A stretch of DNA of 64,000 nt, taken from positions 1-64,000 of the forward strand of contig DAIOKN010000005.1 of assembly GCA_036756705.1 (NCBI GenBank), given 5' to 3'. The stretch's first letter is position 1; the number at the start of each line of letters is the position of its first letter. Source of the stretch: Caproicibacter sp002399225. GTDB lineage: Bacteria > Bacillota > Clostridia > Oscillospirales > Acutalibacteraceae. The translations under genes and the position numbers were made by a program. Below the pieces are notes generated by a model that had not been told where the DNA came from, did not search any database, and saw only the letters and a list, made by a program, of their open reading frames with translations. Positions 1-8,043 of this stretch are shown piece after piece.

Positions 1-53
1 CAACGACGCTTCGGGTATGAACCGAATGCTCTAGCCAACTGAGCTATGCCGCC
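1..53 (-). tRNA. tRNA-Met (CAT), 5' part only, cut by window edge
   Basis: Read on the minus strand, the tRNA begins GGCGGCA at position 53, followed by a TAGCTC D-arm and an anticodon arm TTCGG-TTCATAC-CCGAA. The anticodon is therefore CAT. The gene runs off the window at position 1, so the T-arm and acceptor 3' strand are missing. The GGCGGCA acceptor start fits elongator Met rather than initiator Met; a lysidine-type Ile2 tRNA cannot be excluded from the half seen. Confidence 0.9.
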
Positions 54-88
54 ACAAGACTCCATACTTTTATAACGGAGCGTTATTC

Positions 89-118
89 ATTATACCGCAT
101 ATCCACGGTATTTGTCAA
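89..118 (-). promoter_or_regulatory. sigma-A-type promoter of the tRNA-Met gene
   Basis: On the minus strand a perfect TTGACA (118..113) and a perfect TATAAT (94..89) are separated by 18 bp. The tRNA 5' end lies about 36 bp downstream. It also falls just after the end of the thioesterase gene, so the tRNA has its own start. Confidence 0.75.
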
Positions 119-162
119 GGTAAAACGAAAAGAATCTAGAAAAGTCCTTTCATCCCGGCAGA

Positions 163-897
163 TTACCTGAACAGAACACGCGCTTCAAAGCTGAGGCCCT
201 TGGAATTTTCGCCGCGGAGTAGAGCCTCTCCGCCCTGACGCCGTGCAAAAAGGTGGAGCTTGTCCCCCGGCGACGTCTCTCCCAAGTAATCAATCTGCAG
301 TCCGCTGATCTTGTCTCCAGGCTGTTCCGGCAGAAAATCGGAAACGATATCGGCGTAAACCGCGTTGTTCATATGTCCGTTGGAATCCAAATCCGACCTA
401 TACACAGGGCGTTCTCCGACCGCCGGCAGATCCACCGCAGCGGCAACGTGAACCATCCTCTCCGGTTTGGGAACCGGAACATCGGGAAAAACATGAAGGT
501 TTACAAACGCCTGCGGCCGCTGGACGCGATGCGTGGCGGCATCCGCCAGCACCGTCACCTGCATCGCATCGATAAGGATCGCGCCGCTTTCGTCATAAAA
601 CTTGAAATCCCGGTAAAACCGGGCGGCACAGCGCCCGCGCGGATGAGTGCGCACCTCGATTTTTTCCCTGTGACTGGGCAGCCGGAAAATTTTTGCCCGG
701 TTGCAGACTAGAAAAAACACCATTCCGGTTTTCTCCCGCATTTCCTCGTAACCGATATGAAGCAGATCAACGTGCCGTTCGCTGGCCTCCTGCACATACC
801 GCAGAACCGCACCCAGTTTCATTCGGCCGTCCGGACCGACATCGGCGACCGGAACAAGAAAAGGGAGCACATATTCGCTCCTTTCGTCTTCATTCAT
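163..897 (-). CDS. acyl-ACP thioesterase (FatA/FatB family)
   Basis: Predicted to hydrolyse acyl-acyl carrier protein and release free fatty acids in the cytosol. The 244-residue protein has the double hot-dog layout of the family (PF01643). The N-terminal domain carries the VLRYVQEAS helix, and the second domain carries the signature DLDSNGHMNNAVY near residues 168-181 with the conserved His and Asn. Its ATG overlaps the serS stop codon (ATGA), so it is translationally coupled to serS. An in-frame GTG at 870 has a better ribosome site (AAGGAGCG), but starting there would remove residues that align with the family N-terminus. Chain-length preference cannot be read from the sequence. Confidence 0.85.
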   Translation of the reverse strand: MNEDERSEYVLPFLVPVADVGPDGRMKLGAVLRYVQEASERHVDLLHIGYEEMREKTGMVFFLVCNRAKIFRLPSHREKIEVRTHPRGRCAARFYRDFKFYDESGAILIDAMQVTVLADAATHRVQRPQAFVNLHVFPDVPVPKPERMVHVAAAVDLPAVGERPVYRSDLDSNGHMNNAVYADIVSDFLPEQPGDKISGLQIDYLGETSPGDKLHLFARRQGGEALLRGENSKGLSFEARVLFR

Positions 898-2174
898 GGA
901 CGGATGACATCTGTTCCGACGTATTGCCGCAGCACTTCAGGCACCGTAACGCTGCCGTCCGCATTCTGGCACTGCTCTACAATCGCCGGGAATAGGCGGC
1001 TGGTGGCCAGACCGGAAGCATTCAGGGTATTGACATAATGCAGCTTCTTATCGGCGCCGCGGTATTTGATATTTCCCCGTCTCGCCTGATACTCACGCGC
1101 GTTTGAAGCCGAGCTGACCTCTTTGTAAATCCCCATGGACGGAATCCAGACCTCAATGTCGTAGGTGCGCGCCATGGAAAACGAGCAGTCGCCCGCCGCC
1201 AGCTTGCTCACGCGGTAATGAAGGCCCAGTTCCTGCACCAGATTTTCTGCCTTATGGACCAGTTCTTCAAAAGCTTTGTCGGAATTTTCCGGTTTTGTAT
1301 ACTGGAACATTTCAACCTTGTTGAACTGATGGCCGCGGATCATGCCGCGCTCTTCCGCACGGTAGCTGCCCGCTTCGCGGCGATAGCAAGGGGTATAACC
1401 AATATATTTCTTCGGCAGTTCGCTTTCTTCCAGAATCTCGTCGCGGTGCAGGTTGACCAAAGCGGTTTCCGCGGTGGGCAGAAGAAATTTCTTGTCGTTC
1501 GTCGTCGGGTTCTGAATCCAGTAGTCCTCATCCGTAAATTTTGGGAACTGGCCGGCCACATAGCCACATTCATATTTCAGCATATGCGGCAGCAGCATGA
1601 ACTGATATCCGTCGCGGATATGCTCCGTAATGAAGAAATTGAGCAGCGCCCATTCCAGCCTTGCGCCCATCCCGGTATAAATCCAGGAACCGGCGCCCGC
1701 CAGCTTGGCACCCCGCTGATAGTCAACCAGGTGGAGACTTTCACAGAGATCAATATGATTTTTCGGCTCAAAGTCGAACTTTGGCTTTTCTTTGAAATAG
1801 CGCAGGGGCTTGTTGTTTTCTTTACCGCCCGCAACCACGTCGTCATCCGGCATATTCGGCAAACTGCTTAAAAGATCCTGCTGCTTTTTCTCTGTTTCGC
1901 CAAGTTGTGCTTCACACTCTTTGATCTGGCCGGAAAGGGACTTCATCTGCGACATCAGCTCGGAAGCGTCTCCGCCTTCTTTTTTAATCTGCGGAATTTT
2001 TTTGGAGGCCGCATTCTGCTCTGCACGCATTTTTTCAACACGTCCGGTGATTTCGCGGCGACGGGTGTCAAACTCCAGAATATCGTCGACAATTTGATCT
2101 GCGTCGAACTCTTTCTTTTTCGCGCCCGCCTTAATGAGTTCCGGGTTGCTGCGAATCAGCTTCATATCAATCAT
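894..2174 (-). CDS. serS: serine--tRNA ligase
   Basis: Charges tRNA-Ser with serine in the cytosol. The 426-residue length matches bacterial SerRS. The N-terminal ~100 residues are a charged, coiled-coil tRNA-binding arm (KMRAEQNAASKKIPQIK and following). The class II catalytic core has motif 2 as TPCYRREAGSYRAEERGMIRGHQFNKVE-like sequence around residue 260-290 and motif 3 near NASGLATSRLFPAI, ending in PEVLRQYVGTDVI. The ATG is preceded by AAAGGGAG. It lies 39 bp after parB and overlaps the thioesterase gene by 4 bp. No T-box leader is seen in the short upstream gap. Confidence 0.97.
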   Translation of the reverse strand: MIDMKLIRSNPELIKAGAKKKEFDADQIVDDILEFDTRRREITGRVEKMRAEQNAASKKIPQIKKEGGDASELMSQMKSLSGQIKECEAQLGETEKKQQDLLSSLPNMPDDDVVAGGKENNKPLRYFKEKPKFDFEPKNHIDLCESLHLVDYQRGAKLAGAGSWIYTGMGARLEWALLNFFITEHIRDGYQFMLLPHMLKYECGYVAGQFPKFTDEDYWIQNPTTNDKKFLLPTAETALVNLHRDEILEESELPKKYIGYTPCYRREAGSYRAEERGMIRGHQFNKVEMFQYTKPENSDKAFEELVHKAENLVQELGLHYRVSKLAAGDCSFSMARTYDIEVWIPSMGIYKEVSSASNAREYQARRGNIKYRGADKKLHYVNTLNASGLATSRLFPAIVEQCQNADGSVTVPEVLRQYVGTDVIRP

Positions 2175-2213
2175 TTTGATTTCTCCCTTTCTTACTTTGA
2201 TTCCATCTTTCTT

Positions 2214-3062
2214 TTAAGTATTGTCATGAATCTGCCGGATTAATTCAGCCAGATCCTTTTGCCCGTAAAATTCAATCTGCAAGACACCGCGCCTTGCAGA
2301 GCCTGTCACATGCACTTTTCTGCCGAGATCCTCGCGCAGCGCCAGTTCAGCCTCTTCATAGAACTTAACTTGCGGAAGCGGCTTTTTCTTTTTTGCTCCG
2401 CCGACCGCCCTTTTCGCCATCTTTTCAAGTTCCCGCACAGAAGCTCCGGCCTCCGCGGCCTTTGCCGCCTGCAGCATCTGTTCTTCATCTGAGAAACTCA
2501 GCAGCGCACGGGCATGGCCCGCAGAAAGAACCCCCCGCTCAACCATCTCGCGAATTTTCTTTGGAAGATTTAAAAGCCGGAGTGAATTTGCAACGGCCGG
2601 TCTGGATTTTCCAACCGTGCCCGCCACTTCCTCTTGCGTCATGCCATAGGTTTCCATCAGCGACTGATATCCCTGCGCTTCTTCCAGCGGATTGAGATCT
2701 TCTCTCTGGAGGTTCTCTATCAGCGCAAGCTGCATCACTTCACTGTCGCTCATTTCCCGCACAACGGCCGGAACTTCTTTCAGCCCCGCGATCCGGGCGG
2801 CGCGCCACCGGCGCTCTCCCGCAACGATCTGATACCCTCCGCTGAAAATCGGGCGGACAAGGAGCGGCTGCAAAACGCCGTGCTTTCGAATCGACTCTGC
2901 AAGCTCCTGAAGAGATTTTTCATCAAATTCCCGCCGCGGCTGGTTCCGGTTCGGCTCTATTTCATCCAGCTGAAGAAGGACGGCTGCCCGCTCCCCTTCT
3001 ATATTGTTTTCAGCGAAAATAGCGTCGAGGCCTTTTCCCAGCCCGCCCTTTTTTCCTGCCAT
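2214..3062 (-). CDS. parB: chromosome-partitioning protein ParB (Spo0J)
   Basis: CTP-dependent clamp that loads at parS and organises the origin for segregation together with ParA. The N-terminal domain has the NQPRREF box and the CTP-binding GERRWRAARIAGL motif, followed by the NLQREDLNPLEEA segment and a helix-turn-helix (TQEEVAGTVGKSRPAVANSLRLL) that reads parS. The start at 3062 (MAGKKGGLGKGLDAIF, the family start) sits behind AAGGAGG at a good distance. A longer reading from 3188 has no support and would overlap parA. 282 residues. It follows parA by 55 bp. Confidence 0.96.
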   Translation of the reverse strand: MAGKKGGLGKGLDAIFAENNIEGERAAVLLQLDEIEPNRNQPRREFDEKSLQELAESIRKHGVLQPLLVRPIFSGGYQIVAGERRWRAARIAGLKEVPAVVREMSDSEVMQLALIENLQREDLNPLEEAQGYQSLMETYGMTQEEVAGTVGKSRPAVANSLRLLNLPKKIREMVERGVLSAGHARALLSFSDEEQMLQAAKAAEAGASVRELEKMAKRAVGGAKKKKPLPQVKFYEEAELALREDLGRKVHVTGSARRGVLQIEFYGQKDLAELIRQIHDNT

Positions 3063-3117
3063 TCGCCTGCCTCCTTGCCGTGGACCCGCACACCGCAGGC
3101 CCGGTTTTTCCGCACTT

Positions 3118-3888
3118 TCAGGAAAACCGCTTGTCCATTTCTTCAGCCAGCGCATTGTAGCAGAGAGTGCCTTTTGAAGCGTGGTCAAAATACTGGATCG
3201 GTTTTCCGTAGCTTGGAGCCTCTGAAAGACGTACCGTCCGCGGAATCACCGTGCCGAAAACGCGGCGCGGAAAATATTTTTTCACTTCCGCCACCACTTG
3301 CTGGGTAAGGTTGAGCCTTCCGTCAAACATGGTGAGCAAAACGCCCTCGATTTCCAGCCGGTTGTTATATTGGCGCTTAACCCGCCGCACCGTATTCATC
3401 AGCTGGGTGAGCCCTTCCAAAGCGTAAAATTCGCACTGAATCGGAACAATCAGAGAATCCGCGGCAGTCAGAGCATTGGTTGTAATCATTCCAAGAGAAG
3501 GCGGACAGTCAATCAGAATATAGCGGTAGACGTCCCGAATGGGGGCAAGAGCGTTTTTCAGTCTGGCTTCACGGTGTTCCAAGTCGACCAGTTCGATTTC
3601 CGCCCCCGCCAGATCCATACTGGAAGGAAGAAGATCCAAATGATCGAATTTCGTATGAAGAATGGCATCCGGCGCCGTTTTGCCGCCGATTAACACTTCA
3701 TAAATGGTATTTTTATGTTTTCTGCGGTCAATCCCCACTCCGCTGGAGGAATTTCCCTGAGGATCGGCATCAACCAGCAGCGTCTTTTCTCCCTTCAGCC
3801 CAAAAGCAGCCGAAAGATTCACCGCCGTGGTTGTTTTGCCAACTCCGCCCTTCTGATTGGCAATTGCAATGATTTTCCCCAAATACAT
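3118..3888 (-). CDS. parA: chromosome-partitioning ATPase ParA (Soj)
   Basis: Deviant Walker-A ATPase that drives origin segregation with ParB, and in Bacillus also modulates DnaA. Visible are KGGVGKTTTAVNL (P-loop), DADPQGN (Walker A'), LIDCPPSLGMIT (Walker B) and the C-terminal RTVRLSEAPSYGKPI segment typical of Soj. The ATG at 3888 follows GGGAAAGGGG; an upstream GTG at 3909 lacks a ribosome site. 256 residues. First gene of the parA-parB-serS-thioesterase group; a parS-like site lies in the gap upstream. Confidence 0.96.
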   Translation of the reverse strand: MYLGKIIAIANQKGGVGKTTTAVNLSAAFGLKGEKTLLVDADPQGNSSSGVGIDRRKHKNTIYEVLIGGKTAPDAILHTKFDHLDLLPSSMDLAGAEIELVDLEHREARLKNALAPIRDVYRYILIDCPPSLGMITTNALTAADSLIVPIQCEFYALEGLTQLMNTVRRVKRQYNNRLEIEGVLLTMFDGRLNLTQQVVAEVKKYFPRRVFGTVIPRTVRLSEAPSYGKPIQYFDHASKGTLCYNALAEEMDKRFS

Positions 3889-4019
3889 TTCCCCTTTCCC
3901 GCCGGACACGGAAAGTTTGGTTTTATTATAACACGACTGTTTGGGAAGATAAAGGCATTTCCCGGAATTCTTCGCCGTTCCGCGATTCTAAACAAAAAAA
4001 TCAAGATCATAACGCACCA

Positions 4020-4035
4020 TGTTTCATGTGAAACA
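4020..4035. promoter_or_regulatory. parS site (ParB binding), copy 1
   Basis: TGTTTCATGTGAAACA differs by one base from the consensus TGTTTCACGTGAAACA used by Firmicutes ParB. It lies in the noc-parA gap. The 14-bp core GTTTCATGTGAAAC occurs again at 6475 and 19873, all close to the origin, which supports it as the site used here. Confidence 0.9.
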
Positions 4036-4132
4036 CCGCGCATAGTAAACAATATGGACCGGACATTTCTGTCCGGTCCATATTGCGGGAAATGATATAG
4101 GGAAATAGGAGTAAATAACTTATACTCAAAAT

Positions 4133-4945
4133 TCAGGCGGGTTTTCTGCCCCCCGCATAGGCTTGAGCCTTGGGAATTCTAACCACGCATTCAATATACT
4201 CTTTCGTTTCGCTTTGAAGAGTCTGCGCGCTGATTCCGCTTTGTTTCATGGTTGTAATGGCATGTGAAATCGTATTGAAAAAAATTCTCACATCTTTAAT
4301 AACCGGTGTTTTTTTTTGGTGAAAGTTCTTTTCTCCAGAGAGCAGTTTTTCCACATATTCTTCTGTCTGGCGAACGTTGTATCCCCTCTCAATCACCGCA
4401 TCCAGCGCCGTTTTTCTTAAGGGAATGCTTTCCAGTCGGAGCAGGGCACGCGCATGCCGTTCGCTGAGGCTTGCCGCCGCAATCTTCTCACGTTCCATTT
4501 CGGTAAAACGAAGCAGACGCAGTTTATTGGCGACTGCCGACTGGCTTTTTCCAAGGCGCGATGCGGCTTCCTCCTGCGTAATATTCCAGCGTCCGATCAG
4601 TTTCCGGATTCCTTCCGCTTCCTCAAAAATGCTGAGGTCACTGCGCTGAATGTTTTCCGTCATCGCCATGACGGCGCTTTCGTCCGATGAACAATCGCTG
4701 ATCAGGCAGGAAACTGTTTTCATCCCGGCAATCCGGCAGGCCCGAAGCCTCCGCTCCCCCGCGATCAGTTCATAGCCGGCACTGACCTTTCGGACCAGCA
4801 GCGGCTGAAGCAGACCGTTTTCCCGAATGCTGCGGGAAAGGCTGAGCAGTTCCGCTTCCTTAAAAATTCGGCGCGGCTGCGCGGGATTCGGATGAATCAG
4901 ATCAAGGTCGATTTCGACGACTTTGTTTTTGTCTCTGAAAAGCAC
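4133..4945 (-). CDS. noc: nucleoid occlusion protein Noc (ParB-like)
   Basis: ParB paralogue that in Bacillus binds NBS sites and keeps the division septum off the chromosome. The N-terminal CTP-binding core shows NPAQPRRIF and GERRLRACRIAGM, then TENIQRSDLSIFEEA and a helix-turn-helix (TQEEAASRLGKSQSAVANKLRLL). The C-terminal KDVRIFFNTISHAITTMKQSG block is typical of clostridial Noc. A GTG at 4945 has AAGGAGG at ideal distance; the GTG at 4954 would overlap the ribosome site. 270 residues. Its place next to rsmG is the usual Noc position. A second ParB cannot be strictly excluded, as DNA specificity is not visible. Confidence 0.88.
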   Translation of the reverse strand: MLFRDKNKVVEIDLDLIHPNPAQPRRIFKEAELLSLSRSIRENGLLQPLLVRKVSAGYELIAGERRLRACRIAGMKTVSCLISDCSSDESAVMAMTENIQRSDLSIFEEAEGIRKLIGRWNITQEEAASRLGKSQSAVANKLRLLRFTEMEREKIAAASLSERHARALLRLESIPLRKTALDAVIERGYNVRQTEEYVEKLLSGEKNFHQKKTPVIKDVRIFFNTISHAITTMKQSGISAQTLQSETKEYIECVVRIPKAQAYAGGRKPA

Positions 4946-5346
4946 TGCTGCCACCTCCTTTGCTTGTCCACAAGCACAAGCATAGCATAAGGAAGAGCTA
5001 TATTTTGTTAGATTTTGTCTTTCGAAAATAAATTTTTTAAAAATAGATTTTACCAGGTATTTTTGAAATTTACAGCCAGCGATAAATTTTCCACAGGTAG
5101 GGCCCGGTACGGTTGAAAACTTTTTTTAGCCTGATTTTTCTGAGAGAAGTATCCTTCAAGAAGCCTGGTAGACCGGCAAAAATTCCGCTTTTCATTTTGC
5201 TTCGAACTTTCCACCGAAAAAAATCACGCTGTCGAAAACCAAATTTTTCTGTCGGATGTCCGCTTCTATGTTGATCATCTGCGACATGATAATGGATGAA
5301 AAAAAATCCATCCCGCAGTTTGAAACTGCAGAGCGGATTTAAAAAA
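4946..5346. other. AT-rich gene-free region between noc and rsmG with DnaA-box-like sequences
   Basis: About 400 bp without a credible gene. It holds the noc 5' region, one TTTTCCACA (5087-5095) that fits the DnaA-box consensus TTWTNCACA, and a one-mismatch TTGTCCACA (4964-4972). There are also TTTCCACC-type partial matches, a perfect odd palindrome GCAGTTTGAAACTGC (5315-5329) and a small inverted repeat ATGGAT/ATCCAT (5292-5311). It could hold the noc promoter and a minor DnaA-binding region; function is not shown. Confidence 0.5.
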
Positions 5347-5380
5347 TTTTTCCACCGGATTTTAAAAAACGGTGGAAAAT
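5347..5380 (-). terminator. intrinsic terminator of the rpmH-rsmG operon
   Basis: Immediately after the rsmG stop codon, the minus strand has the stem TTTTCCACCG/CGGTGGAAAA (10 bp) around a 12-nt loop, followed by a T-rich run. Confidence 0.7.
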
Positions 5381-5382
5381 TT

Positions 5383-6096
5383 TTATAGCGGTAATTTTGC
5401 GATTTTTGCCCCATGACGGGGATATTCCCGCAAAAGCGGTTTCACACGACGGATGAAAACCAAGCTTCGACCAGCTCCATCCGGCAAAGTATATTGCTTC
5501 ACCGCATCCACTTTTCCACCGAGCAGATGAATTGCACGCTGAGCGCTTCCGAGTTCTTCTTGTACGTTCGGCCCTTTCATCGAAACGAATCTTCCCCCGC
5601 TTTTTACAAACGGAAGACAATATTCACACAGAACCGGAAGCCGAGCGACCGCCCGCGCCGTCGCAAGATCAAAAGTTTCCCGGTACTCCGGCTTTCTTCC
5701 GCCTTCTTCCGCACGCAGATGCACGATTTCCGCTTCCAGCGAAAGAGAAGAAAGAAGTCCGTTTAAAAAAATCAGGCGTTTTTGCAGCCCGTCGAGCAGA
5801 GTCAGCCGCAGGTCGGGGCGCAGAATTTTCAGCGGCACACCGGGAAAACCGGCGCCTGTGCCAACATCAATCAGTTTTGCTCCCTGCGGGATCTTTCCAA
5901 ATTTTAAAATCAGGATACTGTCAAGAAAATGTTTTTCGGCAATCTCTTCCGGCTCTTTCAACGCTGTCAGATTGATTTTCTGATTCCATTCGGTCAGCCT
6001 CTCTAAATAGACTTGAAACTGTTCCGCCTGACGCGGTGAAACCGGAATTCCATATTCTGCCGCAGAACGGATCAATGCTTCTCGAATATCTTTCAC
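5383..6096 (-). CDS. rsmG: 16S rRNA (guanine-527-N7)-methyltransferase
   Basis: SAM-dependent methylation of G527 in 16S rRNA. The 237-residue protein has the GidB fold: LIDVGTGAGFPGVPL (SAM motif I) near residue 75, TLLDGLQKRLIFL (motif II), ATARAVARLPVLCEY, and the conserved YPRHGAKIAKLPL ending. It overlaps mnmG by 4 bp and is the last gene before a terminator, as expected for the mnmE-mnmG-rsmG operon. Confidence 0.96.
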   Translation of the reverse strand: MKDIREALIRSAAEYGIPVSPRQAEQFQVYLERLTEWNQKINLTALKEPEEIAEKHFLDSILILKFGKIPQGAKLIDVGTGAGFPGVPLKILRPDLRLTLLDGLQKRLIFLNGLLSSLSLEAEIVHLRAEEGGRKPEYRETFDLATARAVARLPVLCEYCLPFVKSGGRFVSMKGPNVQEELGSAQRAIHLLGGKVDAVKQYTLPDGAGRSLVFIRRVKPLLREYPRHGAKIAKLPL

Positions 6097-7973
6097 GACG
6101 CTTTCCCCCCATGGCGGCTCAGCCAGATCATTAAAACGCTGATATCGGCCGGGCTGACACCGGAAATGCGCGATGCCTGACCGATGCTGCCGGGATGAAC
6201 GGACTGAAGTTTTTCCTGCGCTTCCGTCCTTAGACCGGAGATTTCGCCGTAATTGATTTCTTCCGGCAGGACTTTGTTTTCCAGCCGGCGCATCTCTTCA
6301 ATCTGCGCTTTTTGCCGGCGGATATATCCGTCATATTTCAGTTCAATTTCCACTTCTTCAAAGACCGCAGCCGGCAGATCGGGCCGGTCCGGATCGACCG
6401 GCTGCAAAACCCGGTAGCTGAGCTGTGGCCTTCGGATCAGGTCAGAAAGCCGCACCCCGCTGGAAACCGGTGATGTTTCATGTGAAACAAGCAGGCGGTT
6501 CAGCGCCTCAGAGGGCGGCAGGATCATCCCCTTGACCCGTTTTGTCTCTTCTGCAATCTGTTTCTGCTTCTTCTGAAAACGCTCCCAGCGGCGGTCGCCG
6601 ATCAGCCCGATTTTTCGCCCGATCGGCGTGAGGCGCGCATCGGCATTGTCCTGTCGAAGGACCAGGCGGTATTCGCTGCGGGAAGTCATCATCCGGTAAG
6701 GCTCCGAGGTCCCTTTGGTAATCAGATCGTCGACCAGCGTACCGATGTAGGAATCGGCCCGGTCGAGGATCATCGGTTCTCTGCCTTGAATTTTCAGAGC
6801 CGCGTTGATCCCGGCGACAAGCCCCTGCGCGGCGGCTTCTTCATAGCCGGAGCTGCCGTTGAACTGCCCCGCGCCGTACAGACCTGGAAAATCATGAAAT
6901 TCCAGTGTAGCTCCCATTTGAAGCGGATCGGCACAGTCGTATTCAATCGCATAGGCCGTACGCATCATCTGCACATGTTCCAGCCCGGGGATTGTTTTAT
7001 AAAAGGCAATTTGCACCTCTTCCGGCAGGGAAGAACTCATGCCCTGCAAATACATCTCTTCCGTATCCAGCCCGCAGGGCTCGATGAAAAGTTGATGGCG
7101 TTCATGGTCCGCAAACCGTACGATTTTTGATTCGATGCTTGGGCAGTAGCGCGGTCCGACTCCTTCGATCTTCCCACTGAACAGAGGCGACCGATCCAGA
7201 TTCTCCAGAATGATCTTCTTCGTCTTTTCGTTGGTCCAGGAAATGTAACAGATCGCACGGTTTTTTCCGGGCGTTACCGTGTCATAGGAGAACGGGATCA
7301 CCGGGTCGTCGCCCTCCTGCACTTCCAAATTAGAAAAATCAATGCTGGATTTCAGGACCCGCGCGGGCGTTCCGGTTTTAAAACGCCTCAGTTGGATCCC
7401 AAGCTTTTTCAGCGATGCGCCGAGAAACGCCGCCGGGAACATGCCGTCCGGTCCGCCGTCCCAGGATTCCTCGCCGATATAAATTTTTCCGGTCAGATAA
7501 GTGCCTGTTGCAACAATGACCGCTTGAACGGTGTAAACCGCGCCCATCCGCGTTTGAACCAACCATTTTCCATCTTTTGCGCGTCCCAGATCCGTAACTT
7601 CCGCCTGCTTTAAAAACAGGTTCTGCTGCAGTTCCAGTTTGTGCTTCATGATCTTGCTGTATTCGCGCCGGTCGATCTGAGCGCGCAGTGAATGGACGGC
7701 AGGACCTTTCCCGCGGTTGAGCATGCGGCTCTGAAGAAAACATTCGTCAGTCGTGCGGCCCATTTCTCCACCGAGCGCATCAATCTCACGGACAAGGTGC
7801 CCCTTCGCCGTCCCGCCAATCGAAGGGTTGCAGGGGCAGTTTCCAACGGCATCCAGATTAATGGTAAAGACAAGCGTGCTGCAGCCGAGCCGGGCCGATG
7901 CCAGTCCGGCTTCGATTCCCGCATGTCCCGCGCCGATTACCGCAACGTCATAGGTTCCCGCATCATATGTCAA
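6093..7973 (-). CDS. mnmG: tRNA uridine-34 carboxymethylaminomethyl synthesis enzyme MnmG (GidA)
   Basis: FAD-dependent partner of MnmE that modifies the wobble uridine of several tRNAs. It shows the FAD Rossmann motif GAGHAGIEAGLA at the N-terminus, NCPCNPSIGGTAKGHLVREID, and YDGYIRRQ followed by the C-terminal helical domain that contacts MnmE and tRNA. The start is a TTG at 7973 behind TGGAGGG with a 7-base spacer, giving 626 residues, the family length. Reading further upstream would run into mnmE. A perfect parS-like site lies inside the gene. Confidence 0.96.
   Translation of the reverse strand: MTYDAGTYDVAVIGAGHAGIEAGLASARLGCSTLVFTINLDAVGNCPCNPSIGGTAKGHLVREIDALGGEMGRTTDECFLQSRMLNRGKGPAVHSLRAQIDRREYSKIMKHKLELQQNLFLKQAEVTDLGRAKDGKWLVQTRMGAVYTVQAVIVATGTYLTGKIYIGEESWDGGPDGMFPAAFLGASLKKLGIQLRRFKTGTPARVLKSSIDFSNLEVQEGDDPVIPFSYDTVTPGKNRAICYISWTNEKTKKIILENLDRSPLFSGKIEGVGPRYCPSIESKIVRFADHERHQLFIEPCGLDTEEMYLQGMSSSLPEEVQIAFYKTIPGLEHVQMMRTAYAIEYDCADPLQMGATLEFHDFPGLYGAGQFNGSSGYEEAAAQGLVAGINAALKIQGREPMILDRADSYIGTLVDDLITKGTSEPYRMMTSRSEYRLVLRQDNADARLTPIGRKIGLIGDRRWERFQKKQKQIAEETKRVKGMILPPSEALNRLLVSHETSPVSSGVRLSDLIRRPQLSYRVLQPVDPDRPDLPAAVFEEVEIELKYDGYIRRQKAQIEEMRRLENKVLPEEINYGEISGLRTEAQEKLQSVHPGSIGQASRISGVSPADISVLMIWLSRHGGKAS
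6474..6489. promoter_or_regulatory. parS site (ParB binding), copy 2, inside mnmG
   Basis: TGTTTCATGTGAAACA, identical over all 16 bp to the site at 4020, embedded in the mnmG coding sequence. ParS sites inside genes are usual in Firmicutes. Confidence 0.9.
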
Positions 7974-8043
7974 AATATTCCCTCCAGTATTACTCCATTT
8001 AAAATATCCAAATTGTTTTAACTTTAAAGATTTTGGCCGCACA

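Noticed and set aside
3063..3188. N-terminal extension of parB
   Set aside because: It overlaps parA, has no ribosome site, and the family start with AAGGAGG lies at 3062.
5070..5414. 114-codon minus-strand frame between noc and rsmG
   Set aside because: Composition is Phe/Lys/Arg-rich as expected from AT-rich noncoding DNA, it overlaps the rsmG end and its terminator, and it has no family resemblance.
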